This document shows, piece after piece, positions 8,395 through 17,708 of a stretch of DNA of 64,000 nucleotides. Below the pieces are notes generated by a model, which had not been told where the DNA came from, ran no database searches, and saw nothing but the letters and a program-made list of their open reading frames with translations. Made by a program: the position numbers and the translations under genes. The first letter of the stretch is position 1. Each line of letters starts with the position of its first letter. Origin of the DNA: Fructobacillus pseudoficulneus (GTDB taxonomy: Bacteria; Bacillota; Bacilli; Lactobacillales; Lactobacillaceae); NCBI RefSeq assembly GCF_900108455.1, contig NZ_FNWS01000006.1, forward strand, positions 30,878 to 94,877, in the 5' to 3' direction.

Positions 8395-9738
8395 CTACTT
8401 CCCTGGGGGTACTAACTCATCCACTACCTTTTCAAGATGAATACCGTGACTAGCCTTCAAAAAGACACAGTCATCAGCTTTCAAAACGGCCAACAAATCC
8501 TGACCGAGTTGCTCAACTTGATTGCTTTGATACTGGTGAATAATTTCTTCGGAGAGATTCTTCTTCAATGCGGGTCCAAGATTATCAACCATCAAAGGCC
8601 CAATTAAATAAACAGCCTTTGGTTGTGCCTGGAAAACGGCATCAGCCAGACCAGCATGCAGGGCTGGTCCCTGTTCGCCCAACTCCAACATATCACCTAA
8701 GACAACAACCAGGTTGGCTGTTTGTTCCTTAGCCAAAGCTAGTAAGACTTCTTTGGTAGCCGTTGGGTTAGCGTTATACACATCCGAAATCACCATTGCC
8801 CCATTTTTTGCAGTCAAAATTTGGGTGCGGTTTTTCGTCAAAGTGAAATTTTTCAAGGCGCTGGCAATGGTCATCAAATCGATGCCAAAAGCCTGGCCAA
8901 CACGAATCGCCGCTAAGGCATTCCTAACATTATACCGACCCAAAATCGGAATTGCAAACCGTTGACCCTGATCAACAAATTGCGTTTCCTGTAATGACTC
9001 CACGCATTCGGCCGGTTCTGTCCCAAAGCTTTGCGTGTTGCTTGGCAAATTAGCCGCCTCTTGCAACAGTGGTTCGTCTGCTGGAATCAAGAATAGTCCG
9101 CCGGGCTTCAACCCCGCCGTAATTTCAAGCTTAGCCTGCGCAATCTTTGCCCTAGTCTTGAAAAATTCCAAATGGGCTTCACCAATCATCGTGATCACGG
9201 CCACATCGGGTTGGGCCAACTTTGATAAGAAGGTCAGCTGACCTGGTCGGTCCATCCCCATTTCCAATACCAGCATTTCAGTTGTTTCTGGCATCGTTAA
9301 GATGGTGAAAGGCAAACCAATTTCGTTATTAAAGTTAGCTGGCGTCTTAAAGGTTTGGTATTTTTGTGCCAAAACCGCCGCCACCATATCCTTGGTTGTG
9401 GTCTTACCGTTTGAACCAGTAATGGCCACAACCTTTGGCTGAACCTGCTTTAAGTAAAATTTAGCCAAGTCCTGCAAGCCAACCAATGTGTCATCAACGA
9501 CTACTGCTGGTACATCACCACCAATGACATGTTCAGTTTGCGCCAAAACAGCCACGGCACCACTTTGCAAGGACTGATCGATATAATCATGGCCATCATT
9601 ATCGCCAACTAGGGCAACAAACAGGTCACCGGCCTTCACCTGCCGTGAGTCAAAGGTGACTCCTTGAATGGCAGCCTGGGTTTGGCCCTGAATGCTTCCA
9701 CCGGTTGCAGTCGCAATGTCTTGTAAAGAAAGCTTCAT
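8395..9738 (-). CDS. murF: UDP-N-acetylmuramoyl-tripeptide--D-alanyl-D-alanine ligase
   Basis: 447 aa, typical MurF length. The N-terminal domain has the D-S-R-Q-V segment near residue 30; the ATP loop GSNGKTTT is at 108-115. MurF adds D-Ala-D-Ala (or D-Ala-D-Lac) to the UDP-MurNAc tripeptide, the last cytoplasmic step of the pentapeptide precursor. Leuconostocaceae usually make depsipeptide ends and are vancomycin resistant, but the sequence does not show that here. It lies 24 bases after rlmD and 9 bases before the serine hydrolase, so the three probably form one transcript. murA, another precursor enzyme, is 2 kb upstream. Confidence 0.93.
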   Translation of the reverse strand: MKLSLQDIATATGGSIQGQTQAAIQGVTFDSRQVKAGDLFVALVGDNDGHDYIDQSLQSGAVAVLAQTEHVIGGDVPAVVVDDTLVGLQDLAKFYLKQVQPKVVAITGSNGKTTTKDMVAAVLAQKYQTFKTPANFNNEIGLPFTILTMPETTEMLVLEMGMDRPGQLTFLSKLAQPDVAVITMIGEAHLEFFKTRAKIAQAKLEITAGLKPGGLFLIPADEPLLQEAANLPSNTQSFGTEPAECVESLQETQFVDQGQRFAIPILGRYNVRNALAAIRVGQAFGIDLMTIASALKNFTLTKNRTQILTAKNGAMVISDVYNANPTATKEVLLALAKEQTANLVVVLGDMLELGEQGPALHAGLADAVFQAQPKAVYLIGPLMVDNLGPALKKNLSEEIIHQYQSNQVEQLGQDLLAVLKADDCVFLKASHGIHLEKVVDELVPPGK

Positions 9739-9762
9739 TACTTTTTCCTCAGAATTAAATTA

Positions 9763-11148
9763 TTAATCATTCTTTTTTAATACCGTGATTGTCTCAATAT
9801 GTGCCGTTTGTGGGAACTGATCCACTGGAACAACCGGCCCAGCAACATGATAGCCTAAATCTTGGAATAATGCGACATCTCGAGCCGCCGTAATTGGATT
9901 ACATGAAACGTAAACCACCCGGTCGGGCCCCATTTGGGCCGTACTTTCAATCAATTTTGCTGTCAGGCCACGGCGCGGTGGGTCAACAAAGACAACATCC
10001 GGTTGAATTCCGGCTGCCTGCCAGTCCGCAAACTGGTCTGGCGCATCCCGCTCGATATAAGTCGCGTTTTGAATGTGATTGATTTGCAAATTCTTATTGG
10101 CATCGACCACGGCGCCGGGGACAACTTCGACCCCAATCACCTCTTTTACCCGGTCGGCAACCGAAATTCCAATCGTTCCAATACCGGCGTAGGCATCAAC
10201 CACCAAATCCGTTGGCTGCAAATCCGCTAAATCAGCTGCTTTTTGGTACAGCTTTTCCGTCATCACTGGATTTACCTGGTAAAAGGAGTTTGGTCCAATC
10301 AAGAACTTTTTACCCAACAAGGTATCTTCAATCTGGTCTTCTCCTGCCAAAGTCCGATTATTTGGGCTCAGCAAAACATAGTCCTTCTTGGGGGCAAAGT
10401 TCAAGATCAATGAGGTTAAGTCCGGCAATGCCGCTTGGATATCGGCAACCAAACCGGCTTCATCGGCTAATTCTTGCTCGTTGGCTACCAAAACAACCAT
10501 CAGCTGCTTGGAATAGTAACCCCGGCGCACCATGATATAGCGAATGGCGCCCTCTTCTAAGTCCGGGTCAAAGGCGGAGATGCCTCGTTGCGCAATAATC
10601 TCACGCACGATGACAATCACTTCGTCCAACCGCTGGTCATTGACATAATAGTCTTCCATCGGTACCAAATGATGACTGCCGCGCTGATAAAAACCAGACA
10701 GTAACTGGCCATCTTGCCACTTTAGCGGTACCACCGTCTTATTGCGGTAATAGGTTGGCGTGGTATCCATGGTGATTGGATCAGCCACATCAACTTTGAG
10801 ACCTGCATCGTGGAAGTTTCGTTGGACAATTTCTTTTTTGAAAGCCTTCTGGTCTGGATAGGGCCAGTTGACCAACGGAGCCGTTCCGGCTTCAATCAGG
10901 TACTGTCGGTCCTGGTTGTCCCGACCGGCTGACGGCTTGATCCAAGCGACAATTCGGCCATAAGCCGAATGCTTATCAACCTGAATGATTTCAATTTCCA
11001 CCTCTTCACCGACCATGGCGTCTGCCAGGTAGACCGGATAGTCTTTGGCAGGGGTCACATAAGCCAGGCCCATTCCGTTTTGCCGGATATGATCAATTGT
11101 CACCACCAGGTGTTGATTTAATTTTACGGGAACCTGCGTCTTGGCCAT
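9763..11148 (-). CDS. rlmD: 23S rRNA (uracil-C5)-methyltransferase, RlmD/RlmCD type
   Basis: 461 aa. An N-terminal TRAM-like beta domain (residues 1-65) precedes a Rossmann methyltransferase. SAM-binding DAYAGIGT is near 307, DPPRRG near 393, and the catalytic loop SCNP near 420. The reaction is methylation of U1939 (and in Gram-positives often also U747) of 23S rRNA. The only cysteine in the whole protein is the catalytic one; the four cysteines that hold a 4Fe-4S cluster in E. coli RlmD are absent. The ribosome site GGAGG precedes the ATG. murF follows 24 bases later. Confidence 0.88.
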   Translation of the reverse strand: MAKTQVPVKLNQHLVVTIDHIRQNGMGLAYVTPAKDYPVYLADAMVGEEVEIEIIQVDKHSAYGRIVAWIKPSAGRDNQDRQYLIEAGTAPLVNWPYPDQKAFKKEIVQRNFHDAGLKVDVADPITMDTTPTYYRNKTVVPLKWQDGQLLSGFYQRGSHHLVPMEDYYVNDQRLDEVIVIVREIIAQRGISAFDPDLEEGAIRYIMVRRGYYSKQLMVVLVANEQELADEAGLVADIQAALPDLTSLILNFAPKKDYVLLSPNNRTLAGEDQIEDTLLGKKFLIGPNSFYQVNPVMTEKLYQKAADLADLQPTDLVVDAYAGIGTIGISVADRVKEVIGVEVVPGAVVDANKNLQINHIQNATYIERDAPDQFADWQAAGIQPDVVFVDPPRRGLTAKLIESTAQMGPDRVVYVSCNPITAARDVALFQDLGYHVAGPVVPVDQFPQTAHIETITVLKKND

Positions 11149-11187
11149 TTGCCCTCCACCACTCGACTAAAATTATCCAGATAAAGG

Positions 11188-11215
11188 AAAAACGCCCACC
11201 AAGGTGAGCGTTTTT
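11188..11215 (-). terminator. Rho-independent terminator after rpmE2
   Basis: Arms at 11188-11200 and 11203-11215 form a near-perfect stem (one G-U pair) with A- and T-runs at the ends, 10 bases after the rpmE2 stop codon. Confidence 0.85.
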
Positions 11216-11225
11216 ATCCAACAAC

Positions 11226-11486
11226 TTAGTTGTTGTTCTTGAAACCGAAGTTTGCGAATTTCTTGTTAAACTTGTCAACCGCACCATCAGCTTGAGTAAA
11301 CTTCTGCTTACCAGTGTAGAAAGGATGGGAATCTGAAGTGATTTCCATACGTACTGATGGGTATTCTTGACCTTCAAAGTCAGTAGTAGTTTCTGTTTCA
11401 ACAACAGATGCTGACAAGAACTTCTTACCAGTTGCGGCATCAATAAATACAACTGGACGGTAGTCTGGATGGATGTCTTTTTTCAT
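11226..11486 (-). CDS. rpmE2: 50S ribosomal protein L31 type B
   Basis: 86 aa from the ATG at 11486 (AAGGAG six bases before it); nine extra in-frame codons upstream lie before the ribosome site and are not coding. The protein starts MKKDIHPDY and has the F-x-D-x-x-T-G-K-K-F and S-H-P-F-Y-T-G motifs of L31 type B. It lacks the CxxC zinc pair of type A L31, so it is the zinc-independent form. Such paralogs are often induced by zinc shortage in other bacteria, but no Zur box is recognised here. Monocistronic, with its own promoter and terminator. Confidence 0.95.
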   Translation of the reverse strand: MKKDIHPDYRPVVFIDAATGKKFLSASVVETETTTDFEGQEYPSVRMEITSDSHPFYTGKQKFTQADGAVDKFNKKFANFGFKNNN

Positions 11487-11542
11487 GAGTATCTCCTTAG
11501 CGCCCTGATTCATAAGAACCAGAGTCAGTTATTAACCTAATT

Positions 11543-11571
11543 ATTCTATCACAGCAACTTGATTGACGCAA
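11543..11571 (-). promoter_or_regulatory. Putative rpmE2 promoter
   Basis: TTGCGT, 17 bases, TAGAAT on the minus strand, beginning just after the murA stop codon and about 57 bases before the rpmE2 start. Confidence 0.5.
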
Positions 11572-11574
11572 GGA

Positions 11575-12861
11575 TTACGGCATCAAGTTGATCATGTCAA
11601 CGCCTTCGATCTTTAAATCGACACCGAGGGCTTCCAACTTTTCAGACAAACGGTCGTAACCACGCAAAATGTGAGTGGCGTTTTCAATCACCGTTTGACC
11701 ATCAGCCATGATTCCGGCAATCACCAAAGCGGCTCCTGCACGGATTTCAGCAGCTTCAACCGTTGTTCCAACCAAACGACTTGAGTGGTTGACCTTGATT
11801 TCACCGGGGTTCAAAGAAGATACTTCAGCCCCCATCCGCCGCAATTCAGCGATATGCTTAATTCGGGCGGGGTAAATCGTTTCGGTAATCGTGCTTTCAC
11901 CATCAGCCAAAAATAGTAATGGCGTAATTGGTTGTTGCAAATCAGTCGCAAAACCTGGGTACGGCATCGTCTTGATGGCAACCGGCTTCAAATCATGGCT
12001 TGGGCCGATGAAAACTGAATCTTCGCCAATTTGCATGTCAACGCCCATCTCAAGCACCTTGGAAGTATAAGACTCCAAGTGCTCAGGAATGACGTTTTTG
12101 ATTGTCACGCCTTCACCAAAGGCAGCAGCCATTGACATATAGGTACCGGCTTCGATTCGATCCGGAATCACCGTATGCGTGTTCCGGGCTTCAAGCCGGT
12201 CGACACCAGTAATGCGGATGGTATCCGTTCCAGCACCACGGATATTTGCGCCCATGTTGTTTAAGAAGGTCGCAATATCAATGATTTCTGGTTCCTTAGC
12301 GACGTTTTCAATAATCGTTTGACCGTCAGCCTTAACCGCAGCCAAAATAATATTAATCGTTGCCCCAACAGAAACCGTATCAAGGGTCACTCGGGCCCCT
12401 TTCAAACCATTTGCCGTTGCATCAATGGTAATCACATCATCTTTTTCACTGACCGTTGCCCCCAAGGCTTCAAAACCCTTGATGTGTTGGTCAATTGGTC
12501 GAGAACCAAGGTTGTCCCCACCTGGGAAAGTCACCGTTGCTCGGCCAAACTTTCCTAGCAAAGCACCCATGAAATAATAGGAAGCACGTAGCGACTTAAT
12601 TGCTGAAGAAGGTAATTCTGATTCATTAATCGTGGTTGGATCAATCGATAAATCACCACGGGTAAATTCTGAGCGAACATTCATTGCCGCCAAAATATAC
12701 TGTAAGTTTTTAACATCTAAAATTTGTGGTACATTGTCAAATCTGACTGGGGTATCCGCTAAAATCGCAGCTGGAATCAGTGCAACCGTTGAGTTTTTGG
12801 CCCCGCCAATGGTCACCGATCCTGAAATTTTACGGCCACCGTTAATAATAATTTTTGCCAT
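11575..12861 (-). CDS. murA: UDP-N-acetylglucosamine 1-carboxyvinyltransferase
   Basis: 428 aa, full length. It transfers enolpyruvate from PEP to UDP-GlcNAc, the first committed step of peptidoglycan synthesis. The substrate-binding lysine-asparagine pair is K22-N23, and the conserved G-F-A-T-D-L-Q segment carries the catalytic Asp near residue 305. The active-site loop reads PGGDNLGSRP, so the residue aligning with Cys115 of E. coli MurA (the target of fosfomycin) is Asp116; Arg121 aligns with Arg120. Asp here is known in Mycobacterium and Chlamydia MurA, which stay active and resist fosfomycin. It is transcribed from its own promoter after pheT. Whether a second murA exists elsewhere cannot be seen. 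Confidence 0.93.
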   Translation of the reverse strand: MAKIIINGGRKISGSVTIGGAKNSTVALIPAAILADTPVRFDNVPQILDVKNLQYILAAMNVRSEFTRGDLSIDPTTINESELPSSAIKSLRASYYFMGALLGKFGRATVTFPGGDNLGSRPIDQHIKGFEALGATVSEKDDVITIDATANGLKGARVTLDTVSVGATINIILAAVKADGQTIIENVAKEPEIIDIATFLNNMGANIRGAGTDTIRITGVDRLEARNTHTVIPDRIEAGTYMSMAAAFGEGVTIKNVIPEHLESYTSKVLEMGVDMQIGEDSVFIGPSHDLKPVAIKTMPYPGFATDLQQPITPLLFLADGESTITETIYPARIKHIAELRRMGAEVSSLNPGEIKVNHSSRLVGTTVEAAEIRAGAALVIAGIMADGQTVIENATHILRGYDRLSEKLEALGVDLKIEGVDMINLMP

Positions 12862-12896
12862 AAGGGCTAATCCTACTTAATTATGCGTTTACCTCA

Positions 12897-12925
12897 ATTA
12901 TATCTGTTTTAGCGTGCTAAAACAA
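12897..12925 (-). promoter_or_regulatory. Putative murA promoter with hairpin in the spacer
   Basis: TTGTTT, 17 bases, TATAAT on the minus strand. The region includes the palindrome TTTTAGC-AC-GCTAAAA, which could double as a weak terminator for pheST or as an operator. Confidence 0.5.
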
Positions 12926-12930
12926 ACAAA

Positions 12931-15384
12931 TTAACGAATTTCAGCCCCTAATTTTGTCTCCAGCGCCTGTGTCATCTGTTCAAAATCAGCCGTCACAACA
13001 GTTTCGACCAAAGTATCCATTGGATCTTGGTACACCAATTGATAGGCCAATGACTTCTTACCTGCAGGAACCCCTTCACCGGTATACAAATCAAAGAACG
13101 TCACGTGCTGGAGGAACTGGCCCCAATTGGCTTGAATTACATCCAAAACAGCCTGTTGGCTAACATTTTCATCGACCAACAAAGCCAAGTCTCGGCTAAT
13201 CTGTGGGTACTTTGATACTGGCTGATAAGCCACTGGGTTTTGACTGTGAGCAATCACGTTTTCAAGATCAAGCTCAAAGGCAAAAACTGCTGGTAACTTC
13301 GCATCAGCCAAAAGTTGTGGGTGAATTTGACCAACATAACCCAAGTAAACATCACCAAGGTAAATGTCAGCCGTTTGGCCAGGATGCATTGCGGCGTGCT
13401 TTTGGCTCGTTTCAAAGCGAACCGTTCCGATACCAATCGCTGCCAAATAGCTTTCAACTCGACCCTTAATATCGTAGAAATCAACGGCCTCGTCTTTTTC
13501 ACCTGCTTGCCAAGTTGATTCAGCCAGATTTCCAACTAAAACACCCGCCAGGTGTTCCCGTTCTTCTGGTTGAACATCATCACCCTGTGACAAGAACACC
13601 CGTCCTTGCTCGTACAAAGCGATGTCCTTCACCGAACGGGCCACGTTATAAGCTACATCGTCTAACAGCCCTGCTAAGAGGTTTTGACGGATGGTTGTGC
13701 GGTCTGATGACATTGGGTAATCCAAGGCCACCACTGCCCGATCGTCAGCTAAATTAAAGCGTGTTGCCTTTTCTGGCGTCGTCAAGGCATAAGAAATTGC
13801 CTGATTGAAGCCAAGACTCTCCATGATTTCACGGCTAGCGCGAATTTTCTTTTGCCGGGGTGTCAAGTCACCCGGTGTGCTCTGGCCATCAATCATGGCC
13901 GTTGGCAAATTATCATAGCCATAAAGTCGGCCAATTTCTTCGATTAAGTCCGCCGGAATCGTTAGGTCAGTCCGTCGACCCGGAATCGTCACCGAGTAAG
14001 CCCCGTTTGTTTCAGTAAATGGCAAGGCCAAACGCTTAAACAAAGCTGAAATCGTCGCCACTGACAAATCAGTTCCCAAAATTTGGTTAATTCGCTTTTG
14101 AGTGATTTGAATATCTTCAGGCGCACGGTAATCAAAGCCAAACTTGCTCAAACCAGGCACAATTTTAGCATCAGCCAGGATGGCCATTTGAGCAGTAACC
14201 TGGTCGATTACTTCCAAAGTTTGGTCCAAGTTGATGCCACGTTCCAAACGGAAAGAAGATTCTGACCGCAAGTTATGGCGTCGAGCACTTTGCCGGATCA
14301 AGCTTGGATTAAATTGTCCAGTTTCAACAATGACCCGCTTCGTCGCCGCTGTGACCGCCACCGCTGGGTTGACGGCAATCCCAGCTAATGACAAAATTTG
14401 CTGACCCGCAGCGACCACAATATCTTGTCCTGGTCGCAAGGCAATGGCTTCTTCGCCGGCCTCTTGTGGCAAAACTTCACCCTCACGGGCTAAGCGCACT
14501 TCCAAATGAGTGCCCTCAACCTGGTCCAAATCATAGACGTGTAGTGGCTGCCCCGTTAACAAGAGCCAGTAGTTCGCCACGTCAACAATGGTGTTTACCG
14601 GCTTAAAACCGGCATCCCAAAGGCGTGATTGCAACCAAAGTGGTGACCGTTGTTCCTTGACCTGGTTCAAAACACGGACGGCATAACCAGTTGCCAACTC
14701 TGCATCCCCGGTAACCGTCACTTGCGCATTTGAATTTGCCTGATCAGACAAGACCGCTGGTGCCGGCAAATTAACCGTTTGGTCCGTCATGGCAGCAATT
14801 TCATAGGCCATCCCCAACATTGACAGCAAGTCAGCCCGGTTGGGTGTCAAATCCGTGTCAATCACAGGATCTGACAAGCCCAAGACGGCCAAGGCATCGT
14901 CGCCCGGTTGGACGTTGTCGTTTTCGGCAAAGACGTGAATACCAACCTCAAAGTCCTGTGGGGCAACGCTATCGGCCAAACCAATTTCTTGTAAGGCCAC
15001 CAACATACCATAAGAAACTTCACCACGAAGGTTGGCTTCTTTGATTGTCACTAATTCACCAGTCTGGCGGTCAACGATTTGTGAACCTACCTTGGCCAAA
15101 ACAACCAATTGGCCCTCGGCCACATTTGGTGCTCCAGTCACGACTTGAATCTGATTTTGCCCATCAAAGACCTGGGTAATCACCATGTGATCAGAATCTG
15201 GATGAGGCTTAACCGAGTCAACCCGGACAACGACCAAGCCAGTTTGCTTGGCAGCGGCCGTTCCAGCAGATTCCAGTTCAACACTCGTCAATTCGATTTG
15301 CTGAGCCAGGTCCAAGACGGCCTGTTCGCTCAAATCAAGGCCCGGCTTTAAGTATTCATTTAACCATTTTAAGTTGGTCTTCAT
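12931..15384 (-). CDS. pheT: Phenylalanyl-tRNA synthetase beta subunit
   Basis: 817 aa, slightly above the usual 790-810. The N-terminal tRNA-binding (EMAP-like) domain covers about residues 40-150, followed by B3/B4 editing and B5 domains and a C-terminal ferredoxin-fold anticodon-binding domain (about 725-815, with the F-D-x-Y segment). With PheS it forms the alpha2-beta2 enzyme that charges tRNA-Phe and clears Tyr-tRNA-Phe. Only 2 bases separate it from pheS, so the subunits are co-translated from the T-box controlled transcript. Confidence 0.95.
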   Translation of the reverse strand: MKTNLKWLNEYLKPGLDLSEQAVLDLAQQIELTSVELESAGTAAAKQTGLVVVRVDSVKPHPDSDHMVITQVFDGQNQIQVVTGAPNVAEGQLVVLAKVGSQIVDRQTGELVTIKEANLRGEVSYGMLVALQEIGLADSVAPQDFEVGIHVFAENDNVQPGDDALAVLGLSDPVIDTDLTPNRADLLSMLGMAYEIAAMTDQTVNLPAPAVLSDQANSNAQVTVTGDAELATGYAVRVLNQVKEQRSPLWLQSRLWDAGFKPVNTIVDVANYWLLLTGQPLHVYDLDQVEGTHLEVRLAREGEVLPQEAGEEAIALRPGQDIVVAAGQQILSLAGIAVNPAVAVTAATKRVIVETGQFNPSLIRQSARRHNLRSESSFRLERGINLDQTLEVIDQVTAQMAILADAKIVPGLSKFGFDYRAPEDIQITQKRINQILGTDLSVATISALFKRLALPFTETNGAYSVTIPGRRTDLTIPADLIEEIGRLYGYDNLPTAMIDGQSTPGDLTPRQKKIRASREIMESLGFNQAISYALTTPEKATRFNLADDRAVVALDYPMSSDRTTIRQNLLAGLLDDVAYNVARSVKDIALYEQGRVFLSQGDDVQPEEREHLAGVLVGNLAESTWQAGEKDEAVDFYDIKGRVESYLAAIGIGTVRFETSQKHAAMHPGQTADIYLGDVYLGYVGQIHPQLLADAKLPAVFAFELDLENVIAHSQNPVAYQPVSKYPQISRDLALLVDENVSQQAVLDVIQANWGQFLQHVTFFDLYTGEGVPAGKKSLAYQLVYQDPMDTLVETVVTADFEQMTQALETKLGAEIR

Positions 15385-15386
15385 TA

Positions 15387-16436
15387 TTAGTTCCCCCGCT
15401 TGTTAAATTGATCCAAGAACCGGACATCGTTCAAGTAGAACTGACGAATGTCTTCCACACCATACTTCAGCATGGCAAAACGGTCAGGCCCCAAGCCAAA
15501 GGCAAAGGCCGAGTACTCTTCGGGGTCAACCCCGTCCATTTTCAAGACATTGGGGTGGGTCATCCCCGCACCCAAGACTTCAATCCAACGAATGTCTTCT
15601 GGCTTAGTATCTTCTGTCACTTCATCCCAGGAAACATCAACTTCGACTGATGGTTCCGTAAAGGGGAAGTAAGATGGTCGCAAGCGAATTTGATGCTTTT
15701 CACCAAAGAGTTCCTGCATGATTGACAGCAAAGTTCCCTTCAAATCAGCCATCGTAATGTTCTTTCCCACAACCAAACCTTCGACTTGGTGGAACTGGTG
15801 TGAGTGGGTAGCATCATCCGTATCCCGCCGGTAAACCTTACCCGGCGCAATCATCTTCAGTGGTCCCTTTGAAAAGTCATGCTTTTCCAACGCACGTGAT
15901 TGAACCGGTGAGGTCTGCGTCCGCAACAAAATTTCTGGCGTGATGTAGAACGTATCCTGCATATCACGGGCCGGATGGTCCTTTGGCAAGTTTTCTCGTT
16001 CAAAGTTGTATTCATCCGTTTCGACTTCGGGTGAGTCAACTGGATCATCAATTACCTGATAACCCAAGCCCAAAAAGTGCCCTTCGATTTCGTCCATAAT
16101 TTGTTGCAAAACATGGCGGTTACCGAGCTTAGGCTTTGTTCCTGGCAAGGTGACATCAATTGTTTCGGCAGCCAATTTGGCATTCAAAGCAGCCGCAGCT
16201 TGGGCTTCTTTCTTTTCATCCAGACTGGTTTGAATGGCTTCGCGGACCTGGTTCCCCACCTGACCAACGGCCTTCTTTTCATCAACAGAAAGGTCTTTCA
16301 TTGACTTCAAGACCTGGGTAATCTTTCCCTTTTTACCAAGGTAGGCCACCCGCACTTGTTCGAGGTCAACCCCCTCTTGGTCCAAGTCAGCTTGCGCTGC
16401 TTGTGCAATTTGATTTAAATCATCGATTAATGTCAT
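15387..16436 (-). CDS. pheS: Phenylalanyl-tRNA synthetase alpha subunit
   Basis: 349 aa. An N-terminal coiled-coil (about 1-90) contacts the tRNA. Class II motif 2 is around F-H-Q-V-E-G (near 220) and motif 3 is the G-L-G-P-D-R-F-A-M segment near 317-325. It provides the catalytic site for phenylalanyl-adenylate formation. The ribosome site AGAGG is 7 bases before the ATG. Expression is governed by the T-box leader immediately upstream, so starvation for phenylalanine (uncharged tRNA-Phe) should raise its level. Confidence 0.95.
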   Translation of the reverse strand: MTLIDDLNQIAQAAQADLDQEGVDLEQVRVAYLGKKGKITQVLKSMKDLSVDEKKAVGQVGNQVREAIQTSLDEKKEAQAAAALNAKLAAETIDVTLPGTKPKLGNRHVLQQIMDEIEGHFLGLGYQVIDDPVDSPEVETDEYNFERENLPKDHPARDMQDTFYITPEILLRTQTSPVQSRALEKHDFSKGPLKMIAPGKVYRRDTDDATHSHQFHQVEGLVVGKNITMADLKGTLLSIMQELFGEKHQIRLRPSYFPFTEPSVEVDVSWDEVTEDTKPEDIRWIEVLGAGMTHPNVLKMDGVDPEEYSAFAFGLGPDRFAMLKYGVEDIRQFYLNDVRFLDQFNKRGN

Positions 16437-16458
16437 CTATCTTCCTCTTTTATCCAAT

Positions 16459-16685
16459 AAAAAAGTCCCTTGTATTGACTTTGTCAACACAAGGGACGTA
16501 AGAGAACTTCCGCGGTACCACCCAGTTTCTAGTATTACTACTAGCACTTTTAGCCGGTATCGGCGGCTACCGTTGGCGATTAAGCCAAAGTCTCCAGACT
16601 GAAATTCAAGGTGCCAGCAAACGGGTCTTTCACTGTTTCCCGCTCGCTTCATTGCTAGCAAACCTTTACTAGGTCCTTCATCGTA
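16459..16685 (-). promoter_or_regulatory. T-box leader for pheST (specifier UUC)
   Basis: On the minus strand the T-box core AGGGTGGTACCGCG is seen at 16511-16524. The competing terminator has perfect-length arms (16465-16479, 16483-16497) and a run of T at 16459-16464. Stem I contains GTGAAAG, and the specifier bulge reads TTGAA-T-TTC, giving specifier UUC (16601-16603), a Phe codon. The layout TTGAA-N-codon is the same in the two Met T-boxes of this window. An extended -10 (TGTTATACT, 16691-16699) lies just upstream; its -35 is weak. Confidence 0.93.
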
Positions 16686-16710
16686 CTTCTAGTATAACAA
16701 AATAAAAGAA

Positions 16711-16742
16711 AACCGCCTAGCCTGATTTATGGCTCAGCGGTT
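16711..16742 (-). terminator. Terminator after the hydroxyacid dehydrogenase gene
   Basis: Stem AACCGC...GCGGTT extended by AGCC/GGCT across a small internal loop, followed on the minus strand by TTTTCTTTTATTTT. It ends the upstream dehydrogenase transcript just before the pheST promoter. Confidence 0.75.
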
Positions 16743-16750
16743 GATTATCT

Positions 16751-17680
16751 TTAATTAACTTGGTGGTCCGTTCCCTTACCAGCAATCACTGACAAGACAT
16801 CCTCGGCAGCTGTCTTAGCGACTTCGTGGTTGGCTTCCTTTGAGAAACCAGCAATGTGTGGCAAGACGAAAACATTTGGCAACGATAGCAATACATTGCT
16901 TGGTTGAATTGGTTCTTCATTGACCACATCCAAACCGGCTGCAGCAATCTTACCAGCCTTAAGACTATCAATCATCGCCTGTTCATCAATCACCGGTCCA
17001 CGACCAACATTGACAATCACAGCATTTGACTTCATCTTGTCAAAGGCCTCTTGGTTAATCATCCCCGTTGTTGCCGGTGTGGCTGGCAAAGCAGAGACAA
17101 TGTAGTCGGCCTGTTGGTAAATCTCATCCAAAGATGCCATCCGACCATTGGGTACGTCACGGTCATGACGGGCATAAGCCAAGACATGGACACCAAAACC
17201 GGTTAACAACTTGGCAATATCTTGACCGATATGACCAAAGCCAAGAATTCCGACAATCTTGCCTGATACCTGTTGCGCCTTCTTACCGACCAAATAGTTC
17301 TTAACCTTTGAATCGGTAATTGAATCATGATAAGCACCAAAGTAACGACCAGCAACCAGCATCAAAGCAACAGCAGTTTCAGCCACCGCCGTCGCATTGG
17401 CACCGGGTGTATTCGTCACGACAATGCCACGTTCGGCTGCAGCCTTCAAATCAACTGTGTCATAACCTGCACCATGACGGGCGATTACTTTCAAATTTGG
17501 ATAGCGGTCCATCACGGCCCCATCCACATCAAAAATCATCAAGATAATCCCAACAACATCAGGGTCACCAGCAAAGTCCTCTGGCGTTTGCTGTTTGTTA
17601 GAAACGACCTCAAAGCCGGCCTTTTTAATTAAAGTCAAAGCACTTTCGTCGATTCCATCAAATACCAAGATTTTTGCCAT
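16751..17680 (-). CDS. D-isomer-specific 2-hydroxyacid dehydrogenase family protein
   Basis: 309 aa. The NAD-binding G-x-G-x-x-G is at 147-152 (GFGHIG), and the catalytic triad of the family is visible as Arg227 (in GRG), Glu256 and His275 (PHIAG). The general reaction is NAD(P)H-dependent reduction of a 2-keto acid to the D-2-hydroxy acid. The overall pattern (R-H-G-A-G-Y-D, T-P-G-A-N) is closest to phosphoglycerate-dehydrogenase-like/hydroxypyruvate reductase members rather than D-LDH or VanH. The substrate is not predictable, and no serine genes are nearby. It is flanked by its own terminator and by pepF. Confidence 0.85.
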   Translation of the reverse strand: MAKILVFDGIDESALTLIKKAGFEVVSNKQQTPEDFAGDPDVVGIILMIFDVDGAVMDRYPNLKVIARHGAGYDTVDLKAAAERGIVVTNTPGANATAVAETAVALMLVAGRYFGAYHDSITDSKVKNYLVGKKAQQVSGKIVGILGFGHIGQDIAKLLTGFGVHVLAYARHDRDVPNGRMASLDEIYQQADYIVSALPATPATTGMINQEAFDKMKSNAVIVNVGRGPVIDEQAMIDSLKAGKIAAAGLDVVNEEPIQPSNVLLSLPNVFVLPHIAGFSKEANHEVAKTAAEDVLSVIAGKGTDHQVN

Positions 17681-17708
17681 GTTCTTGTCTACTTCCTTTC
17701 TCTGGCTC

